From contig CANQJF010000016.1 of the NCBI GenBank assembly GCA_947624225.1, positions 1 through 41,406 of the forward strand: a DNA stretch of 41,406 nucleotides, in the 5' to 3' direction. The position numbers and the translations under genes are program-made. The notes under the pieces are model-generated. The model was not told where the DNA came from and did no database searches. It saw only the letters and a list, made by a program, of their open reading frames with translations. Below are positions 7,669 to 15,400 of this stretch, one piece after another (the stretch's first letter is position 1; each line of letters starts with the position of its first letter). Origin of the DNA: an uncultured Clostridia bacterium. Its GTDB lineage: Bacteria; Bacillota; Clostridia; Christensenellales; Borkfalkiaceae.

Positions 7669-8511
7669 TCACAGCGCAAAGACGGGCAAGACGGCGCCGC
7701 CGTATGTATCCGTGATGTAGTCATACACTTTCTGCGTTTTGAGTGCGGAGAGGAGCACGCGCGTCTTGTCGGTGTTCTCCTCCCCCTCCCTGACGGCGAC
7801 GATGTTCGCATAGAGCTGGGCCGCGTCCCCCGCGGCATTTTCAAATGCGAGCGCATCGGTGGGGTCCATGTCCGCCTGCAAGGCGTAATTTCCGTTGATG
7901 ACCGCAATCGAACCGTCGTCGGACTCCCGAAGGATCTGCACCACATTCTCCGCCAAAACGGGATGCACCGTGTTCCCTTTTGCGTCGGCGATGTCCAGCA
8001 CGGTGAGCGTGCGCTCGGCCGTCGCGTCGGCCGCGAGCGTGATGAGCCCCTCATCCTGCAACACGAACAGCGCGCGCGTCAGATTGCTCCCGTCGTTGGG
8101 AACGAGGATGGTGCGCCCCGTCTTTGTCGCGGCAAAATCTTCCTTGGAGACATTCTTTCCGTACACGCAAAATGGCTCATAGTGGATCTTCCCCGCCGAG
8201 ACAAGGTGACTGCCGTTTTCTCGGTTGAACGTGTTGAGGAAAGGCGTGTGCTGGAAGTAGTTGGCGTCCAAACTCCCCTCTTCGAGCGCCGTGTTGGGGA
8301 GGATGTAGTCGTCGAACACTTCGATGACGAGGTTGTAGCCCTGCTCCTTTAAGTCTCCCTTGATCTCTTGAAGAATCTCGGCGTGTGGCGTCTTGCTCGC
8401 CCCCACACGGATGGTGTGCGCCTCGTCGAATTCTCCCCCACAGCCCGCAAACGTGCAGGCAAGCCCGAGGGCAAGTACGGCCGATACAAAAATGAGTGCA
8501 ATTTTTTTCAT
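7669..8511 (-). CDS. metQ: Methionine ABC transporter substrate-binding lipoprotein (NlpA/MetQ family)
   Basis: A 280-residue lipoprotein: signal peptide with lipobox-like TFAGC, then the NlpA family opening TIRVGASKTPHAEILQ, and further on LEEGSLDANYFQHTPFL and the VPNDGSN segment of the methionine-binding fold. It would deliver L- or D-methionine, or Met-containing peptides, to MetNI at the membrane. The start at 8511 is preceded by AAGGAG. It is last in metN-metI-metQ, separated from metI by 94 bp that contain a short duplication. Length and family marks are normal. Family identity is secure; the precise Met form bound is not. Confidence 0.93.
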   Translation of the reverse strand: MKKIALIFVSAVLALGLACTFAGCGGEFDEAHTIRVGASKTPHAEILQEIKGDLKEQGYNLVIEVFDDYILPNTALEEGSLDANYFQHTPFLNTFNRENGSHLVSAGKIHYEPFCVYGKNVSKEDFAATKTGRTILVPNDGSNLTRALFVLQDEGLITLAADATAERTLTVLDIADAKGNTVHPVLAENVVQILRESDDGSIAVINGNYALQADMDPTDALAFENAAGDAAQLYANIVAVREGEENTDKTRVLLSALKTQKVYDYITDTYGGAVLPVFAL

Positions 8512-8605
8512 GATCTCTATCTCCTTTTTTAATTTCTAAATTGATTGAATTCTGTCCTTTTGAAACCAGACAGGTCGTCGGAATCAAACCGAATCAGTCG
8601 CTTTT
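8512..8605 (-). repeat. metI-metQ gap with a duplication of the metI tail
   Basis: GATTCGGTTT, which forms the last codons of metI and runs into its stop, recurs 22 bases downstream as GATTCGGTTTG after a run of A. The rest of the gap holds the metQ ribosome site and no promoter I can support. Confidence 0.55.
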
Positions 8606-9316
8606 TTAAACCGAATCGGTCCTTTGGGCCTTGGCGCGCTTGTTTTTTGAAATGCGCCTGTCCGTGCGCTTGGCGATCAGCATGCCGACCTCCTGAATGA
8701 CCTGCACGATGACGACGATGAGCGCCACGCACAGCCAGATGACGTCTTGCGCGTTGGACGGCCGCGCCTGCGTGACGGCAATGGAGCCCAGCCCTCCCGC
8801 GGCGATGGTGCCCGCCATGGCCGAGTAGCCGAGCACGGTCACCGTGGAGATGACCGCCCCCACGATGAGCGACGGCTTGGCCTCCGGGAGGAGCACTTTG
8901 CATACGATCTGAAACGAGCTCGCCCCCATCGAGCGCGCGGCCTCGATGACGCCGCTGTCCACCTCTTTCACCGAGGATTCCACCATGCGCGCGACATAGG
9001 GCACCGCCGCAACGACGAGCATGAAGATCATGGCGGAGTTGCCGATGCTGGTCCCCAAAAGCGCGCGAGAGAGCGGGATGAGCGCCACCATCAGGATGAT
9101 GAAAGGAATGCTCCGAAAAATATTCACGGCAAAGCCCACGATCTTGTTCAGCCACACGATGGGGCGGATGCCGCCGCGGTCGGTGACGCACAGCAGCACG
9201 CCGAGGGGCAGGCCGATGAGGTAGGCGGCCAAAGTCGAGGCAAAGGTGAGAAAGACGGTCTCCCACGCGCCGAGCAAAAATCCCTGCGCGCCGAGCTGTT
9301 CAAACAGTCTGCTCAT
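8606..9316 (-). CDS. metI: Methionine ABC transporter permease
   Basis: A 236-residue inner-membrane permease with five or more hydrophobic segments and the cytoplasmic EAA loop (EAARSMGASSFQIVCKVLLPEA) that contacts the ATPase. The sequence closely follows MetI, including SIPFIILMVALIPLSR and GGLGSIA. The ATG at 9316 follows the metN stop directly (TGA then ATG), and its GGAGGAG site lies inside the last metN codons, so translation is probably coupled. It forms the pore of MetNIQ. Confidence 0.95.
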   Translation of the reverse strand: MSRLFEQLGAQGFLLGAWETVFLTFASTLAAYLIGLPLGVLLCVTDRGGIRPIVWLNKIVGFAVNIFRSIPFIILMVALIPLSRALLGTSIGNSAMIFMLVVAAVPYVARMVESSVKEVDSGVIEAARSMGASSFQIVCKVLLPEAKPSLIVGAVISTVTVLGYSAMAGTIAAGGLGSIAVTQARPSNAQDVIWLCVALIVVIVQVIQEVGMLIAKRTDRRISKNKRAKAQRTDSV

Positions 9317-10306
9317 TCAGATCTCCTCCTTGAATAAAACCTGCTTTTGCGTCAGATAATTTTTCACCGCCTGTGCCCGCGCGGGTGCCTCCGGAAGCGC
9401 AATCACCATGTGCCCAAAGGGCTTCCCGTCGATGATCTTGGTGTCGGCATAGACGATGTTTACGGCCTCTCCGGTATCCATGGCGAGCGCGGAGATGATA
9501 GGCATGTCTGAAAGCGTGCCGTCGAAAATCAATCTGAGCTTGTTCCCGCCCCTCGATTTCACCGAACGGATGAGGTCGGGAATGATGAGCTCGCGGGCGA
9601 TTGCCGACTTGGGATCGGAGAACACGTCTGCCACTTTCCCCATCTCGGCGATGCGGCTGTCCGCAATGACGGCGACGTCCGTGCAGATGCTCTCCACCAC
9701 CCGCATCTCGTGCGTGATCACGACGATCGTCACCCCGAGCGTTTGGTTGATCTCCTTTAACAGGGCGAGAATGGAGGAGGTGGTGTTGGGGTCGAGCGCG
9801 CTCGTCGCCTCGTCGCACAGGAGATATTTGGGACTTGTCGCAAGCGCCCTTGCGATGGCAACGCGCTGTTTTTGCCCACCCGACAGCTGCGAGGGATAGG
9901 CCTTTGCCTTATCGGAGAGGCCGACAAGCGCCAAGAGCTCCTCCACGCGCGCCTTGCGCTTGGCCTTGTCAAACCGGGCGAGTTCGAGGGGGAAGCGGAC
10001 GTTGGCCTCCACGCTGCGCTGTTCCAAGAGGTTGAAATTTTGGAAGATCATGCCGATGTTGGCCCGCACCTCGGAGAGCCGCTTCTTTTTGGCGTGCGTG
10101 AGGTCCTCCCCGTCGATGAGAACTTGCCCCGCCGTGGGGCGTTCGAGCAGGTTGATGCAGCGCACGAGCGTGCTCTTCCCCGCCCCCGAGAGGCCGATGA
10201 TGCCATAGACGGCGCCGTCGGGAATGGTGAGATGGATATCCGTGAGCGCTTTCACGGTGCCCGCGGGGGAGGGATATTCCTTGGTAAGATGGTTGAGTTC
10301 GATCAT
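9317..10306 (-). CDS. metN: Methionine ABC transporter ATPase with C-terminal NIL domain
   Basis: A 329-residue ATPase: Walker A GLSGAGKST (38-46), signature LSGGQKQR, Walker B YLLCDEATSALD, and the H-loop VVITHEM. The last about 90 residues match the NIL (ACT-like) domain, which in characterised MetN proteins binds methionine and inhibits transport when it is abundant inside the cell. The start at 10306 follows TAGGTGA. It is first in metNIQ. Upstream lie a promoter, a Met-rich leader peptide and an intrinsic terminator, so expression is probably controlled at the leader as well as by the NIL domain. Confidence 0.96.
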   Translation of the reverse strand: MIELNHLTKEYPSPAGTVKALTDIHLTIPDGAVYGIIGLSGAGKSTLVRCINLLERPTAGQVLIDGEDLTHAKKKRLSEVRANIGMIFQNFNLLEQRSVEANVRFPLELARFDKAKRKARVEELLALVGLSDKAKAYPSQLSGGQKQRVAIARALATSPKYLLCDEATSALDPNTTSSILALLKEINQTLGVTIVVITHEMRVVESICTDVAVIADSRIAEMGKVADVFSDPKSAIARELIIPDLIRSVKSRGGNKLRLIFDGTLSDMPIISALAMDTGEAVNIVYADTKIIDGKPFGHMVIALPEAPARAQAVKNYLTQKQVLFKEEI

Positions 10307-10377
10307 GGTTCACCTACACAAAAATTTTGGGCCGCTTGCAATGCACGGGATGCAATAGCGCGGTTTGGAGTAGTGCG

Positions 10378-10420
10378 AAAAAAAGCAATAAAAATCGCCC
10401 GAGACAAAAATCCCGAGCGA
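10378..10420 (-). terminator. Attenuator terminator upstream of metN
   Basis: Minus-strand arms TCGCTCGGGA (10411-10420) and TCTCGGGCGA (10395-10404) form a 10-bp stem with two G-U pairs and a six-base loop. They are followed by TTTTTATTGCTTTTTTT. It stands between the leader peptide stop and metN, 72 bp before the metN start, where premature termination would switch the operon off. Confidence 0.8.
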
Positions 10421-10446
10421 AAATGCACGATTTACGACCTGTCGCG

Positions 10447-10533
10447 TTACATTCGGACAACGGCAACAAGCCCGCGCAAATTTGCCCGGGAATGTAACAT
10501 TCGCATCATTCGGTTGCCGCAAACGATGGTCAT
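10447..10533 (-). CDS. Met-codon-rich leader peptide of the metNIQ operon
   Basis: A 28-codon frame preceded by a strong GAGGAGG site. Met codons are at positions 1, 9, 10, 12 and 28, with the cluster MMRM at 9-12 and the final Met just before the stop. A 9-bp perfect inverted repeat (10490-10498 with 10446-10454) has its 5' arm starting in Met codon 12 and its 3' arm spanning the last Met codon and the stop. A ribosome waiting at codons 9-12 would mask the 5' arm. Promoter, peptide and downstream terminator are arranged as in classical amino-acid attenuators. I found no S-box or T-box core here. The antiterminator pairing is not obvious: TCCCGGGC (10484-10491) can pair with the terminator 5' arm, but so might others. 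Confidence 0.65.
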   Translation of the reverse strand: MTIVCGNRMMRMLHSRANLRGLVAVVRM

Positions 10534-10561
10534 GGCCGCCGCCTCCTCGATTGATACCGTC

Positions 10562-10590
10562 ATTATAGCATCGAATTTTTGCCAAGTCAA
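10562..10590 (-). promoter_or_regulatory. Sigma-A promoter of metNIQ
   Basis: Minus-strand -35 TTGACT (10585-10590), 17-bp spacer, -10 TATAAT (10562-10567). The predicted start near 10555 gives a leader of about 250 nt that contains the leader peptide and terminator. Confidence 0.8.
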
Positions 10591-10749
10591 GCGATTTTGA
10601 AAAAATTATACGGAAAAAATGCAAATTTTTTTATATTTACACCATTTTATACACGCGCGCATTCGCGCATACGCGTATAGGGGGGATGCGTTATAAAGGC
10701 AGGGCGAGCCGAACGATTTCCAATCAATTGTTGCAACCAAGAACGACAT

Positions 10750-10775
10750 AAAAAATCCCGCCACGCGAGCAGGAT
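10750..10775 (-). terminator. Intrinsic terminator of the toxin-antitoxin operon
   Basis: Minus-strand ATCCTGC and GCGGGAT (one G-U pair) enclose a seven-base loop and are followed by six T, 16 bp after the toxin stop codon. Confidence 0.75.
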
Positions 10776-10790
10776 CCCGTAACATAAAGA

Positions 10791-11198
10791 TTAGATTCTT
10801 TCGAGGAGCTCATCCGGTCTCAAAGCGATCACTTTACTGCCGGTGAAATCCTTCAAATTGCGGGTTATGATGTAGTCTGCCTTAATCCGCGCGGCGCATA
10901 CGCTTTGGATCGCGTCCTCATAATCGGGAAATCCAAGCGCGGCCGCCTTTTTCAGATCGTCGGCTTTAAGATCCACGACATCGAACAATAGGGTGAGTTG
11001 TGAGAGGATCTCCTGCACCCGCTTTGCATCGAGCTCCTTGCGAAGGATGTAGACGATATTGGGAACGGACAGTGCAGAGATATAGCCCGTGATTTTCTTG
11101 ACTTCACACAGCTTAAAGACTTTCTGTGCGGGTTCAGAGAAAGGGTTACGGTCAGAGAGAACGTCTAAAATGACATTCGTGTCAATCAAGATCTTCAT
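10791..11198 (-). CDS. PIN-domain ribonuclease toxin (VapC-like)
   Basis: A 135-residue protein with PIN-domain marks: N-terminal MKILIDTNVILDVL with the first metal-binding Asp, the central FPDYEDAIQ acidic motif, and the C-terminal ITRNLKDF segment. PIN toxins cleave RNA with a metal-dependent site and are held inactive by the cognate antitoxin. The open frame extends upstream through the antitoxin gene, but the ATG at 11198 fits the family start and follows GAGAGGA. It overlaps the antitoxin end by 17 bp, typical of a co-translated toxin-antitoxin pair. Near the C-terminus ITRN replaces the more common ITRD; nearby acidic residues remain. Confidence 0.88.
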   Translation of the reverse strand: MKILIDTNVILDVLSDRNPFSEPAQKVFKLCEVKKITGYISALSVPNIVYILRKELDAKRVQEILSQLTLLFDVVDLKADDLKKAAALGFPDYEDAIQSVCAARIKADYIITRNLKDFTGSKVIALRPDELLERI

Positions 11199-11415
11199 GC
11201 TTCGAGATCCTCTCCGCGCGGAGCGCCTTGTCGTCATAGTTTCCTTTGAGAACGCCGACGAGCTCGTCGGTGAGGAAAGAAACGGTACGCTCACGGGAAA
11301 TGAGCCGCGCGACTTCTTTTCCGTTGCGGAGAATGATGACCTCATTCCCCGATTGTACGGATTGAAGATATTTGCCGAAATTGTTTTGCAATTCGGTTGC
11401 GGTTACAGTCGTCAT
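11182..11415 (-). CDS. Phd/YefM-family antitoxin
   Basis: A 77-residue protein with the family opening VTATELQNNFGKYLQSVQSGNEVIILRNGKEVARLI, the DNA-binding fold of Phd/YefM antitoxins. The less conserved C-terminal half would bind the PIN toxin. The start at 11415 follows AGGAGGTG. It is first in the operon, and such antitoxins usually repress their own promoter (11446-11474). A CTGT...ACAG inverted pair lies between -10 and the ribosome site and could be part of the operator. Confidence 0.88.
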   Translation of the reverse strand: MTTVTATELQNNFGKYLQSVQSGNEVIILRNGKEVARLISRERTVSFLTDELVGVLKGNYDDKALRAERISKHEDLD

Positions 11416-11445
11416 AAACGCACCTCCTGTCTATCGTCTACTAAC

Positions 11446-11474
11446 AGTATACCCGCTTTTTGTCATTTTGTCAA
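11446..11474 (-). promoter_or_regulatory. Sigma-A promoter of the toxin-antitoxin operon
   Basis: Minus-strand TTGACA (11469-11474), 17-bp spacer, TATACT (11446-11451). Confidence 0.8.
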
Positions 11475-11598
11475 TCCTTTTGAAGAAAATAGTTAAATTT
11501 TCATCAATAAAAATTAACTAATATCCCTCGCCAAAGCATTCCGAGGGTAGGCCTTGGACTACCCGCTGTCATACAGACAGTCCGAGGCTTGCCCCCGC

Positions 11599-11873
11599 TG
11601 TCATACTAACCGCCCGAGGCTTCTATTTGTGCTTCAAGGGCGACACGAGGAGCGCAAGCGACGAAGTAGCCGACGAAGCATGGTCTGTCATTTCGAGCTG
11701 ATGGGGTTTGACTTCATCAAACTGCCCATCTGCGAGAAATCTTACTACGACCAAGCATAGACAGAGCGAAAAAAAAGCATGGCTTTCTCGTACCATTTGA
11801 GCCGATTCGTAATAAGATTCCCTCGCGGAGATGCAGTTCGGACGTTGTAATGCCATTTCGGCTCGGAATGACA
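11599..11873. repeat. MITE-like interspersed repeat, copy 1
   Basis: The inner part, 11686-11873, has inverted ends TGTCATTTCGAGC and GCTCGGAATGACA (one mismatch). From about 11721 to 11873 it is roughly 93-95 percent identical by eye to 38202-38356. The outer part starts at another TGTCAT (11599) and contains the CCGCCCGAGGCTTCTAT segment shared with copies near 20060, 26005 and 38120. No transposase gene lies inside. The unique-looking remainder, 11475-11598, shows nothing I can name. Confidence 0.75.
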
Positions 11874-11901
11874 ATTTGACTCCCGCAATCGCCTCCACCA
11901 C

Positions 11902-12055
11902 CCCACGACCTCTTGGTCCCTCGTCGCCGCGGGCTGCACTTCTGAGCCCTTTGGGCAAGCGCAAAGGGCATGGTCGCTCCGCCGCGGCTCCTCTTCCCAA
12001 AAAATCTTGCAAGCAATCTTTTTTGGGAGCCCTGTCCCTTTCTTGGTTCGGGACC
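11902..12055. other. Segment bounded by fragments of the tRNA-Pro sequence in opposite orientation
   Basis: Positions 11902-11920 repeat 19 bp of the neighbouring tRNA-Pro (CCCACGACCTCTTGGTCCC). Positions 12042-12055 repeat 14 bp of its anticodon arm in the opposite orientation (CTTGGTTCGGGACC). The two ends therefore form an imperfect inverted repeat. The segment has no supportable gene. It could be remodelling debris next to a tRNA gene or chance reuse of a palindromic arm. Confidence 0.4.
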
Positions 12056-12090
12056 GCAAGAGCTCGCGCACACATCCTTGCCGCATACAA

Positions 12091-12122
12091 CAAGAGAAGC
12101 AGTCAAACGACTGCTTCTCTTG
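12091..12122 (-). terminator. Hairpin ending the tRNA-Pro transcript
   Basis: A perfect 13-bp stem (CAAGAGAAGCAGT with ACTGCTTCTCTTG) and a six-base loop directly follow the tRNA CCA end. The T-rich tail is short and broken (TTGTTGTAT). Confidence 0.65.
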
Positions 12123-12123
12123 T

Positions 12124-12200
12124 TGGTCGAGGAGACGGGATTTGAACCCACGACCTCTTGGTCCCGAACCAAGCGCGCTACCAAACTGCGCTACTCCTCG
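12124..12200 (-). tRNA. tRNA-Pro (anticodon CGG), CCA encoded
   Basis: Minus-strand cloverleaf: acceptor CGAGGAG/CTCCTCG, discriminator A and encoded CCA; D arm GCGC...GCGC; anticodon stem CTTGG/CCAAG with loop TTCGGGA, anticodon CGG, reading CCG; T loop TTCAAAT. Total 77 nt with CCA. Confidence 0.94.
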
Positions 12201-12366
12201 ATGATTTTTGTTATGTGTCCGCTGCTCGTTTCTTTCTCAAAGCGTCACGAGTTTCTTTCTCGATCCGCTTCTCATTTCTTCCCCGATGCGTCACGAGTTT
12301 CTTCGTTGCTCGGTTTCCCTCTCGATGGTCTCGATGGCATCGGGCTTCTCTTGCTCGAACGCCTTT

Positions 12367-12395
12367 ATTATATCAAACCTCTTTTTCTTTTGCAA
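12367..12395 (-). promoter_or_regulatory. Sigma-A promoter of tRNA-Pro
   Basis: Minus-strand -35 TTGCAA (12390-12395), 17-bp spacer, -10 TATAAT (12367-12372). The leader of about 160 nt before the tRNA (12201-12360) contains imperfect repeats of a GCGTCACGAGTTTCTT word and no gene I can support. Confidence 0.7.
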
Positions 12396-12456
12396 GCATT
12401 TTTACACCCTATTTCTCAAAACCGTGCGGGATTCCTCTTGCAAACAAAACAATGCC

Positions 12457-12485
12457 CGGCGCCCGCAAATAAACGGCGGGCGCCG
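12457..12485 (-). terminator. Intrinsic terminator of the giant lipoprotein operon
   Basis: Minus-strand CGGCGCCCGC and GCGGGCGCCG form a perfect 10-bp stem with a nine-base loop. A T-rich tail follows after a short spacer (TTGTTTTGTTT). It lies 13 bp after the stop of the 1645-residue gene. Confidence 0.75.
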
Positions 12486-12497
12486 AACACGTTGCGC

Positions 12498-15400
12498 TCA
12501 TTCGGCGGATCTGGTCACTTTCAAGGAATAATGCACGCCCTCGTCCGTCTCGTCGGCCCTCAGGCTCACCTCGTAATGCGCCTCGGCATAGTCGTCCGTC
12601 GCATTGAAACTGTAAACGCTCTCCGCCGCCTCATAGCCGCTGACATTGCCCAGCCATGCGTAACCGCCGGACGCGTTCAAATACCCGACCGCCAGCACAT
12701 GTACGAGCGTTTCCCCGTCGAAGAACAGGTAGGCAAGGAAGTTCTGATCCTCGCTCAAAACAGAACGGAAAGTGTATTCCTCGACCGTCGCCGCGGTCAC
12801 CTCGTTGCCCTGCATCGTGAAAGAAATGTAGTACCCAACTCCGACATGGGTGGCACTGTTTGCGTCATAGGAGACGATCCACACCGCATTCCCCGCGAGC
12901 GCATAGCCCGTATCCAGCGAGACGATCGCCGCCCCGTCCTTGAACAGCGTGGCGTTGCAGGGCTTGCCGCGCATCTCGTTGAGGAAGCCGTAGCCCGGCG
13001 TGTTCTCCACGTTGCAGTATTCCAGATACTTCACCCCCACCGCATAGCCGTCTCCGGCATCGATCCGTGCGTAACGGGAGAAAGAGAGCAGCGTGTAATA
13101 GTTGTCATATTCGAGGAAGTTGACCGCATAACTCGTCCCCTTGAACGAGAATACGATCTCGTAGCCGTCGCCGTATCCCGTGCGGTTGGCATTGACGGTG
13201 ACACCCTCCCCCGTCACATTTTCAAACGTGATGGGCTCGGAGAAAGTCTCCGCGTCATAGAGATAGTGGAAATATCCGCTGTAATAGGGTCCGCGGAGCA
13301 CGATGGGACCAAAGCCGATGAAGTCCTTGATGATCTTACCACCCGCGTGCACCGTTTCGTCGACGTAATTGCCGCGGTAATCTTGCAGCGTCACGGACTT
13401 GAACCCGGCCTCCACCGTGAATGTGCTCGCACTTGCATCCCCTTGGTGATAATCAAAGGAGATGGCATAGTCCACCGTGTTGTAAGTGACGCGGGGCGCG
13501 TGCACGCCATTTGTGTACAGATTCAGCGTGAAGCCCGTGTATTCCTTTTCCTCGATGATGAATAGAGCGTCGAGGTCATAGTTGGAGCCGCGGGCGAGCG
13601 TGAAGCGGATGGAGGCGGGGATGGGTTCCTCTTCGAGGGCGTTCCCCTCCTCGTCGTAGAGCTCCACCGTGCCGTCGACGGAAAGCGCCTCGCCGTCCCA
13701 GAGGAAGTAATCCTTTCCCCCGTAGGAATAGGCGGGCCCGCCCGTGAATGCGGGCAGTTCGAGATGCAGGAAGCCCTCGCGCTCATAGTCGGTGACATAG
13801 GCATGCACGGCGTTCTCCTCCACGAGATAGTAGCCCCGCTCCGTGCTGCCGATGTAGATGGTGCCCTCCGCGCCGAACACGATGTAGTCGAGTGCGGACG
13901 TGAGGTAGACCTGCCCGTAAGAGGAGTAGTCGTAAATCCGGAAAGAATGGTGCTCGTTGTCCAGCGTGAGATAGGCGGCCGTGCCGTAGCGCTCCGACGC
14001 ATAGTTGAACGTGAAGTCCAAAAATCCTTTCTCTTCGTCGATGACGTAGTAGTAGCCCTCACCCGAGAAGCCGCGGTCGGCGGTGTAAAGGGTGCCGAGG
14101 CCGTAGCCGTCGAGCACGAGCACGTTCCAATCGTCGTCCACATAGTAGCCGTATGTCGAGGCGTCGTGGATGACGCAGGCGTAGGTGCCCGAGCCCTCGT
14201 AGTAGATGAGCGTGGCGCGGTAGGCGCCCAGCGGATACTTCTCATTAAAGGAGGCCGTGATGAGGATCTCGGGCACGGCGGCATCGAGCACCTCGTAGTA
14301 GCCCTTGCGCTCCGTTCCCAGCCCGTTGGAGGCGATGAGCCCGCCGCGGCCATCGAAAGTGACGAGGTAACCGCCGATCTGCACATAGCTGCTGTCCACG
14401 AGATACCAGCTCCCGTAGGCCGCATCCAGCGCATAGAAGCTCTTTGCGCTCAGCTCGAAGTAGCGGCCGCCCGTGGCGTCCTCCCGCGTGAAGTAGACCA
14501 CCGAGCGGGAAGCAGCCGAATACACTCCCTGCAACGTGCCGTTCTCCGCATCGGTGAAAGAGGCGCGGTAGAAGCCGTCGAGCACGAGCGTGCCGCCGCC
14601 CTCCGCCGTATACTCGCCCGCGTAGGTCGCATCGTAGATGAAATAGACGGGTGTCACGTTCCCCAAAGCGTCCGCCATGGGGAAAATGATGAAGCGGAAG
14701 CGCTCCTGCCCGCCGATGAGCAGGGAATAGACGGTGTCGCCAAAGACGGTCTTGCCCGCCTCCTCGTAGCCGGCATTCTGCCAATTGCCGTCGCCGTGGT
14801 CATCGTTGTAGACGGCATTCCCCTGTCCGTCGAGGACGAGGTCGACGACATACCGTCCCTGCCGCAAGTCCTCGTCATAGTAGTAGATATACAGCTGCTG
14901 TTCGAGGAGGTCCTCGGCGGGAACGGCCGTCAGCGAGCCGTCGTCGCCCGGCTTCAACAAGAAGCGTAGCAGCACGTTGCCCTCGGAGGTGCCGTAGAGG
15001 AAAGTGGCGACATCGCCCGAGAAATAGCCGCTCACGGTGCGGGTGAAGCTCCCCTCGATGACCTCGTTCCCCTTGATGTACAGCGACCCCACACCGTCGA
15101 GCGAGGCATTGCGGTTGGCGAGCAGAGTCCCGCCGTCCGCAACCGCGATCTCGTCGTAACGGACCTCGTCGTCATACTTGAAAACAATGTAGACGCCGTG
15201 CTGCCTGAAATCCTCCGTTCCGATGACGGAGGTGAGGTAGAACACGAGCGTTTCGGGCGTCTCGGAGGCATAGCCCTCCATGGCCTGTGTGCGCGTGAAC
15301 GTGTAGAGCGCATAGCCGCTGCCCAGCTGGCGGGCGGTGACGCTGCCCTTTGCGCCGCACTGCACCGTCTTGCCGCCGTCGTGCGTGACATAGATCTCCG

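Noticed and set aside
10310..10590. SAM riboswitch or Met T-box upstream of metN
   Set aside because: The conserved S-box core and the T-box AGGGUGGAACCGCG-type sequence are not found. A GGCAACC word alone is not enough.
11623..12184. Minus-strand frames of 113-156 codons in the repeat and tRNA-Pro region
   Set aside because: They cross a tRNA and a mobile-like repeat, lack ribosome sites and resemble no protein. Similar frames arise at the other repeat copies.
11970..13565. Long plus-strand open frame of 531 codons opposite the tRNA-Pro and giant lipoprotein
   Set aside because: It runs through the tRNA and is antisense to a gene with signal peptide, ribosome site and terminator. Long antisense frames are expected in this GC-rich, codon-biased DNA.
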